Source: Chimonanthus salicifolius (Eukaryota; Streptophyta; Magnoliopsida; Laurales; Calycanthaceae). From it: a stretch of DNA of 64,000 nucleotides. The translations under genes and the position numbers were made by a program. The DNA lies in NCBI GenBank assembly GCA_013350335.1, contig CM023541.1, forward strand, positions 61,879,413 through 61,943,412. Reading direction: 5' to 3'. The notes under the pieces were generated by a model, which was not told the origin of the DNA, did not search any database, and was given only the letters and a program-made list of their open reading frames with translations. This document shows positions 57,217 to 64,000 of this stretch, in pieces. Every line of letters begins with the position of its first letter. The stretch's first letter is position 1.

Positions 57217-60200
57217 TGTAATACCCCAATTTCTTAATGAAGTGGAAAATTACCAAAATGCCCCTGAGTTGTTAAATTAATTATTTTGTGATGAAATAGT
57301 GGGGCCCATTGCTCAAAATAAAATCATATGAGCATATTATGAATGTTAAGTTTTATTGGTTGGGTAATTTTCATCATTTGGGTCAAAAGTGGCTAAATGG
57401 GTCAAAGGGCCCAAATGGGACCTATCGGGTTAAAATGGATGATTTGACCGTTTTGTGAATTTAAATTAAATGGGGATAAGCTTATTTGATTGGAAATCAA
57501 GTAGAGAAGAAATGGGTAGGCTTGATCCACATATGAAAACCATTTACAAATGACCAAAATACCATAATTGGGTCATGGAGTCAAAAACGGGTCAAGGAGC
57601 TAAAAGTGGACCCAGCGGGTCGAGTTGACTATTGTTGACCGTGTGAACCCTCAAGGGATCTCAAACACGAGTCAAATCAGTTGAGTGGGACTGAGGTGAG
57701 TTGGAATAAAATAAAAAGGTGAGTTAACTCATGTGCATTAAATGAAATGCATTAAATGTGATGAGTTGGGTTGGAATAAAAATACCTTGAGTTGGGTGAG
57801 TCAAAATGGAAACCCATGGGACTGTAAATCAGTGAGTTCAAGTGGGAATTGGAAGAGTTTTGCCCAGCTTTAACCACCCAAACAAGTCCCACACGTTGGG
57901 GACTTGTTGGGGTGATTTTCATGATGGCATTTAAATGGGAATACATGGGAATTGGATGAAATGCATGGGAGTGCCAAAGGGTGTGTTGGAAGTGCCAAGG
58001 GGTGCCTTGGATGGCACCCAATGCTCACCATTTTGAGCAAGAAGTTATGAGGAATTGAGAGGTTTTTTTGGGGGCTGAAAAACAAAAGGAGTGATCACCC
58101 TCACTTGGCCGAATTCCACATTGCAAAAGCATTAGAATTTCATCTCCTTTCCCTCTCTCAAGAACACCTCCTTGGCCGAATTTTATCTTGGTGATTTCAC
58201 CATTGGTTCATGCTTCTAATCAGCTGAGACAAAGGAAGAAAGAAGGAAGGAAACAAGAAGGAAGAAGGCAAGGAGCAAAGGCATAAGAAAAGCTTGGAAT
58301 TTGGTAAGAATTCCTTACAATGTTATTTAATAAGTTAGATTAAGTGGAACATGAATTGGCCATGGAATGGCTGATTTTATCAAGGACCTAAGCCTTGGTT
58401 AAAGGTTGTCTTAAGTGGTAAACAAATCACATTGGGTTCGGCCAGTTTGGATGGCCGAACCCCATGACATTTGCTTGGGTATTTTGATGGTTTTTGGAGG
58501 CTAAAAACCATGCAAAAATGATGAACAATTGTATGTGTTTAGATGCAAGATAAAGGATTTTAAATCTTGGATTTGGATGGCATAATTCAGCCTTGGAATA
58601 GCCAAATGCATCAAGAGTCTAAACCATGGAAGAAGGTGTCAAAAGAAATGAAAAGAGTTGGTTAATGGTTATGGTTTTTGAAATTTAAAACCATCCATTT
58701 GGGGACTGTTTTTACTTATTTTATTAAGATTTAAAATACATGCTTAAAGAGGGTTAAAACATGGGTTTGGATATCAGAAAAGGCTGAAGATATGTGGTCT
58801 AATCAGTGGAGTAAAATTGGAGAAGATGGACCATGGGATCGGCCATCTTGGATGGCCGAATCCCATGATATCATGTTGAAATCTTGATGATTTTTGTAGG
58901 ATAAAACCATGCAAATGTTTTACTGTTTTGGATGATTAGATTAGACATAAGATGACATGTTTAAGTGGTTCAAACCAAAGGCCATAGGGTTCGGCCAATG
59001 AGCATGGCCGAACCCCATGCAATGGTGTGATCATTTTGTGGTTAATGGTGATGGTTTTGAGAGATAAAAACCATACATTATCATGGAGTTTTTATGTGAT
59101 TTACATGAAGATTATGTACTGATTTTGGTTGGCCAATATATGGCTGAACCATGGTAATGTTATGGTTAAGTTACTGATCTAAAACAGTAGATTAAAACTG
59201 GAAAAATGGACCATGGGGATTGGCCATCTTGGATGGCCGAATTCCATGAGGTATGATGGTTATTTGGACAAAATAAGTAGATGGTTTTGAGAGGTTAAAG
59301 TGCAGCAATGATGTGCTGATTTTATATGAATAAGTGACACCAAAAATATGTATGAAAGACCAAAACATGGACTTAGGGTTCGGCCACCTTGGATGGCCGA
59401 ACCCCATGTAAGTCTTTCATGTGTTTGGTGAGTTAAAAACCATATGAAGATATGGTGTTTTTATGGTAATAAATGGATTAATATGTTACTGTTTTGGTGG
59501 GTTAATATGCGGCTGAACCATGTTTAATTCATGGTTGAGTTAGCATGATTAGACCCTGAGTGATCATGGAGTTGATTGGATCAAGTGAACCCTAGGGTTC
59601 GGCTATGAGTATGGCCGAACCCCATGGGGCTGTTTTGAAATAAATGGGCTGTTTTGAAATAAATGGGCTGTTTTAATTAAGGAGACATACATGATAATTA
59701 TGGACTATGTAATCAACCATTGATGATGATGGAAAGTGGGATAAAAACCCATAGGATGTGGTTCGGCCAAGTAGTATGGCCGAACCCAATCAATGATTAT
59801 TTGATAAGTTTGGAGATTAAAGTTGACGAATGAAGAACCCCACAAGATGTTTGGGTCTTATATGTGAATGGATATTTAAATATTAGAATGATTTACTTAT
59901 TGTTACATCACAAGGTGACGAGAGTTGAAGGAAGTGCGAGTCGTGACCGAGTGAAGCTCAAAAAGGAACGGACACTTAATCAAAGTTTAAGTAGGTTTCC
60001 TACCTACTTGTAACCACAGTTTTTACCCAATATTTCTTATGATACTCTTGTTTTAACATATGTGTTTCAAATGATATATTATGCATTAACAAATGGCATA
60101 CAGGCATTGGCATCTCATGCATAGTCATGGGATAATGAATGAAGTTCTACAGTGATGGATACGATGGTACATGATGGGGGTTGCTCATTACATGTACATC

Positions 60201-60872
60201 GCTTATAGAAGAGATGAAGGTGTGTTGTAATTTACCTTGTCGGTGCGAGGCACGTCAAGTGATGGCTATGAAAGTACATGATGGGGGATGCTCATTGCAT
60301 GTGCATATTTCATAGCATTGTTTTACCTGTTTTGATGATCATGTAATATGATATGTATATGCATGTTTTATATGCTAACATGTGGTAGCCCTGATTCGGG
60401 AACCTACTGGGCGCGTTGATCTAACGCCCTAATTCTATCCTCAGAGGAGATTGCAGGTACAAGCAAGGGGAAAGGGAAGGTCATTGACCAAGAGGGGAGC
60501 TGAGCCTAAGTGCTTAAATAATGGATTTGGATTAAGTTTTATTACTGTCATTTGAATACTATTGTTGGACATGTAATAATTCGTTATTTGCTATGGTTTG
60601 TTTAGGATCATAACTTGTGGATGGTTGATCTATGTTATTTAATATTTAAGAATATTACTTGCTATCTCGTCTTTTTATTCCGCATGTTGATGTTAGTTCC
60701 ATGTGTGAATCACTATCATGGTCTATTCCATGTACACATGGGTGGCCAGTTAAGGTTCAGACTTGGGTAGTCTGAACTTAACTCGCGTCGTGACGCCGCC
60801 CGCTCTCTTCCGTTGAAAAAAAAAAAAAAAAAAATTAGACTCTGAAACTCTCGGAAAGGGCGGGGCGTTACA
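57217..60872 (+). mobile_element. Solo LTR of a Tekay-type gypsy element, TSD CTTTT
   Basis: 3656 bp, starts TGTAATACCCC and ends GGGCGTTACA, close to the termini of the 29.1-kb element. TSD CTTTT at 57212-57216 and 60873-60877. No internal domain, so the element collapsed by LTR-LTR recombination. A 20-A run lies at 60817-60835, as in the other Tekay LTR. There is a hairpin array at 58434-59786 and a direct repeat (ACATGATGGGGG-TGCTCATT) at about 60169 and 60275. Confidence 0.92.
58434..59786 (+). repeat. Seven-fold array of GGGTTCGGCCA / TGGCCGAACCC hairpins
   Basis: Inverted-repeat modules of 27-31 bp at 58434-58462, 58835-58864, 58987-59015, 59215-59245, 59376-59405, 59595-59623 and 59760-59786, each with a 7-9 bp loop. 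Between them a second palindrome recurs in decayed form, clearest at 58487-58511 (ATGGTTTTT...AAAAACCAT). Confidence 0.85.
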
Positions 60873-61059
60873 CTTTTATCCATGCCATTATGGCATTTTT
60901 CTCTCATAATATGTATAAAGATAATTTAAAATATAATTAGCTACTGTTAGAGTTGGAAATCTTAATTACATTTATATTCCTTTGATACTAATATATACAA
61001 AAGGGAATCACAGAATCCCTAAATTACATCCAATCTGACTGATAATGATATCCTAAAAT

Positions 61060-61927
61060 TGTGGGTAGATCACAATTGTGCATATCTTGACACCCCCCTC
61101 AAACTTTTAATCTAACAGTATAGAACATTGACAGTTTATTAACAAGAAACAGAAAGTGACCCAGAACAAGAGGAAGAGAAATGGTGCCACAGTCAAACTC
61201 CTGGCGAACATAATGACAATTCTTTTATGAGTTTTGTTCGATCATGAAATTCCAGATCATGAGCAATCTAAATGGAACTTTGGTTGTCATATAATAGAGG
61301 AGTGGGAGCAATTAAGGAGATTCCCAAGTCATTCAAAACAGAGAAGCCAAACTATTTCAACAATAGTGTGGGACATTGCGATATTCAACTTCAAAACTTG
61401 ATCCAAAAATAACTGTCTTGCATTTTACTTTTCTAAGAAATAAGGGAATCTTCTAGAAAAATGCAAAAGCCAATTATGGATTTGCGGTGAGTGACATCAC
61501 TAACCTAGCTAGTGTCTGAATAAGTACTAAGTTGTAAAGATGATGTCGATGATAGAAAATACACTGAGACAATGTACCTCAGAGGTAACGAAGAATTCAT
61601 ATAACCGCAACCCACTAAATAGATCGAGGGGCTGAGACAAATTGGTTAACAATATGTATCATAAGCAATGTTAGGTCGTGTCACTGTAAGATAAACTAAG
61701 GAGCCTACAATTTGTTTGTAGCGAGTGGGATTCGATATTAGTTCGCCTCCAAGCAAACGGAATTTGAGATGAGTCTCTAGCGCAGTATCTATTGTTCGGT
61801 CATTGATTAAGCCAGCATGACTAATGATATCTGTGACATTTTATTTGAGATAACAAATAACCCCCAGTAATAATCATATAATCAACATAAAGAACAATAA
61901 GATATGTCCTCAACTGGAGGTGGAGAT
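61060..61927 (-). pseudogene. Copia pol fragment, minus strand, cut by a younger copia element
   Basis: Minus strand from 61927: RT catalytic block LIVLYVDYMIITGG (YVDD changed to YVDY), then, across frame changes, FVSAPRSI and RYLRGTLSQC, IAMSHTIVEIVWL, LNDLGISLIAPTPLLYDNQS and EFHDRTKL of RNase H. It ends near 61060. Confidence 0.7.
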
Positions 61928-62071
61928 TGTTAAAGATGTATTTTACTATATATTCTTAGGGTAAATTAGTCCTTTATTAATTTGGGTTTTAGGGTTGTCT
62001 TATGTATAAATAACTCTTTCTACACATTAATGAGAGATGAGATTACTCGATTCTTACATGGTATCGCGAGC

Positions 62072-63016
62072 TTAGGTTCGATGATTCCTTGTGACGCTTC
62101 CCTTTGTGTCTCTCTTCTCAGCCATCGCTCCTGCAATCGATTAGCTTTGTTCCTCTTCTCTCCGTCTACCCCCGTGTTGCATGATCTGTCTCTGATTTGG
62201 TTGGTCTCAAATTTGGCATTCTACGACGCTCGGCTTTGCGCAGGAACACACCTGCAACCGCTGCACCCTGCTTTTGGATCTTCTTTTATAGATCTGACAT
62301 GAGAATCCCTCTTTTGGTTCTCTGCAAGCCAGCCTTCTCTGTTCAGATCCACAATACAGGGCAGATTCTTGTGCCTTCGCCTCTTCTGTTGCCACTCAGA
62401 CCCGATCTCCTCCGCTGTTGGTTCTTGGCCCTTGTTCAGTTTCCAGTCCTTACTAGAGATTCCGGCACTGTTTCAGTCTTGTTTGCTCGTCGATCGTCTC
62501 CTCCTTTGTTGCCCACTGTTGTTCGCTGTCTACCCCTGCTTGCAACGAGAGCTTGCCGCTTTCACATCCAGATTTGAGACCAGATCTCTGCAAACAACTC
62601 ATGTTGCTTCGCCCATCAGACTTCGTCGACCATCACTTGGAGTTTGCATCGTCGGCAGACTCTCCACTGGTGTTTGGATTCCGTTGTTGCTCCGATCTCG
62701 TTTGGTTTCACTTTTTTTACCAGCAACTTGTTTATCTCCTTGCACCGGAGAGAAAGTGACCGAAACACTCTGGTTCTATGGACTTCAGCTTAGATTTGAA
62801 GTTGTTGGTTTGGGTTGAGTCTCGGTACAGTGAAATACAACAATACTAACTTATTGCTGGTTGGTGTGGTGACTTCGGTGCCGTGTGCCAATTGGTGAAG
62901 AAAAAAAAAAGTGACTCAGCACTCAGATTTCGAGGCAACCAGTCATAGTTTGTTCCTAAGCAGCCACCACTACTCCATCAAATTTCTTAGAAATACAGTT
63001 TTAAAGCCTATTCATA
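62072..63016 (+). other. Unusually long leader of the copia element
   Basis: About 945 bp between PBS and gag ATG, pyrimidine-rich with short open frames in all three phases (for example 62197-62577, 62369-62818). None resembles a known family; the frames are probably by-products of composition. Confidence 0.5.
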
Positions 63017-64000
63017 ATGGCTGGTGAACGTGACGATTCCCTACAGGCAATCAGTGTCAAATTAAATGACAGTAACTATACTTATTGGGCCTATGTGATG
63101 AGAAATTTTTTGACTGGAAAGAACATGTGGGGTTACATCTCTGATGCTATTGTCGCTCCAACGAATACGACGGTAGGTACTTATGCCCAATCATTGGTTA
63201 CTTGGAACACAAATAATTCCAAAATCATCACTTGGATCAACAACTCAGTTGAACTCTCCATTGGTATGTAACTTGCAAAGTTCTCTACAGCCAAATCAAT
63301 TTGGGATCACTTGGAACGGTTGTATAAGCAGTCCAACTTTGCTAAACGATATCAAGTCGAGAATGACATTCGCATGGTCCGACCGGAAGATATGAGCATT
63401 CAACAGTTTTATTCGGTTATGACTATCTTTTGGGATCAACTTGCATTAACAGAACCTGCAGCCCTTAGTTCCAATGACATTTATTGCACTTATAGAGAAG
63501 AAGGGCGGCTTGTTCAATTTTTGAAGGCTCTTCGAGATGATTTTGAAGCACTATGGGGCTCTATTCTTCATCATAGTCCCCTTCCCTTTGTTGTTGCAGT
63601 ATCTCATGAACTTTTAGCTGAAGAAGTTCGCTTCAAGTCTCACTCAAGCAATAGTATTCTCTCTCTGCCCAGCCAGACTGTTTTGGTAGTGCCATACAAG
63701 TCTTCATCTACTTCACAGACTTGACAGCGCCAAGGTGGGAGAGTTGCTCCCGATCTTTGCAGTTACTGCAAGCAGAAGGGTCATTGGAAGTCACAATGTC
63801 TCGTGTTATTCAAAAAACAGCAACCACTAGTGCCACCACCCAAGCAGCATCGCACAACCACAGTTGTCCCGTCTGGGATTGAGGCCTTACCTTATACTCC
63901 TTTCTTGTCCACTCTTGTAGACCAGTTACATAAACTCATTTCTTCTCACCAGCCTAATGCATTATCTACTGTTTCTCTCTCTATAGGTTTGCCTCCTTCC
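63017..64000 (+). pseudogene. Copia gag, one frame with two stop codons
   Basis: ATG at 63017 (MAGERDDSLQAISVKLND...). Copia gag blocks: NYTYWAYVMRNFLTGKNMWG, then STAKSIWDHLERLYKQSN, QQFYSVMTIFWDQL, FLKALRDDFEALWGSIL and a CCHC knuckle CSYCKQKGHWKSQC at about 63760. The frame is kept for about 980 bp and broken only by TAA at 63269-63271 and TGA at 63722-63724, both explainable by single C-to-T changes. The frame continues past the window end. Confidence 0.85.

Larger units (their letters stand above)
61928..64000 (+). mobile_element. Copia element with a very short LTR, running past the window end
   Basis: 5' LTR 61928-62058 (131 bp, TGTTAAAG...CTTACA, internal TATAAATA at 62006-62013), followed at once by TGGTATCGCGAGC, a PBS like TGGTATCAGAGC. 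A leader of about 960 bp follows, then gag. The inserted site is the antisense copia pol ending at 61927. The 3' half lies outside the window. Confidence 0.75.

Noticed and set aside
1..64000. CRISPR array, bacterial operon or phage-like system
   Set aside because: No spaced direct repeats of CRISPR type and no prokaryotic gene organisation; spliced plant genes and plant retroelements explain the window.

Overview
This window is nuclear DNA of a flowering plant, almost certainly a dicot. It is AT-rich and dominated by retrotransposon remains, with a few spliced genes lying in between. The evidence is intron-split plant transcription-factor genes (CCT and TM3/SOC1-type MADS-box), Ty1/copia and Tekay-type Ty3/gypsy elements, TRIMs, hAT MITEs, and L1- and RTE-type LINE tails. 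I cannot name the species. All identifications come from reading the sequence; no database search was run.

Layout. 0.8-2.0 kb holds a complete three-exon CCT-motif gene on the minus strand. Its upstream region (2-5.1 kb) carries four G-boxes. At 6.5-6.8 kb there is a housekeeping-type promoter (site II and telo-box motifs) with a possible 17-nt first exon but no visible remainder. From 7 to 24.6 kb the DNA is old transposon debris: LTR-like blocks, a 5'-LTR plus gag piece of a copia element, seven L1-type LINE fragments, two RTE-like LINE tails, a tRNA-derived SINE, an intact TRIM with target-site duplication (TSD), and a hAT MITE nested in a LINE.

25.2-43.7 kb is the main discovery in gene structure: six exons (exon 2 to the stop) of a TM3/SOC1-clade MADS-box gene on the minus strand. 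Exon 2 is separated from exon 3 by a 17.6-kb intron. That intron contains a full-length 11.8-kb Tekay-like gypsy element (TSD GGGAG) in antisense orientation, plus TRIMs and SINEs. The MADS-domain exon 1 is not visible up to the window end, so intron 1 would exceed 20 kb or exon 1 is lost.

44-64 kb, upstream of exon 2 and possibly inside intron 1, holds a TRIM with an imperfect TSD; a minus-strand LTR-like promoter with an array of heat-shock-element motifs; an RTE-like tail; and a 6.2-kb copia element (TSD ATATC) that carries a cytochrome P450 fragment. It also holds a second hAT MITE, a 3.66-kb Tekay-type solo LTR (TSD CTTTT) with seven repeated hairpins, and a copia element running off the end that is inserted into an older antisense copia pol.

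The genes are not an operon or pathway. The biology is a plant regulatory gene that expanded by transposon insertion, next to elements that have captured host sequence or possibly stress-response promoter motifs.
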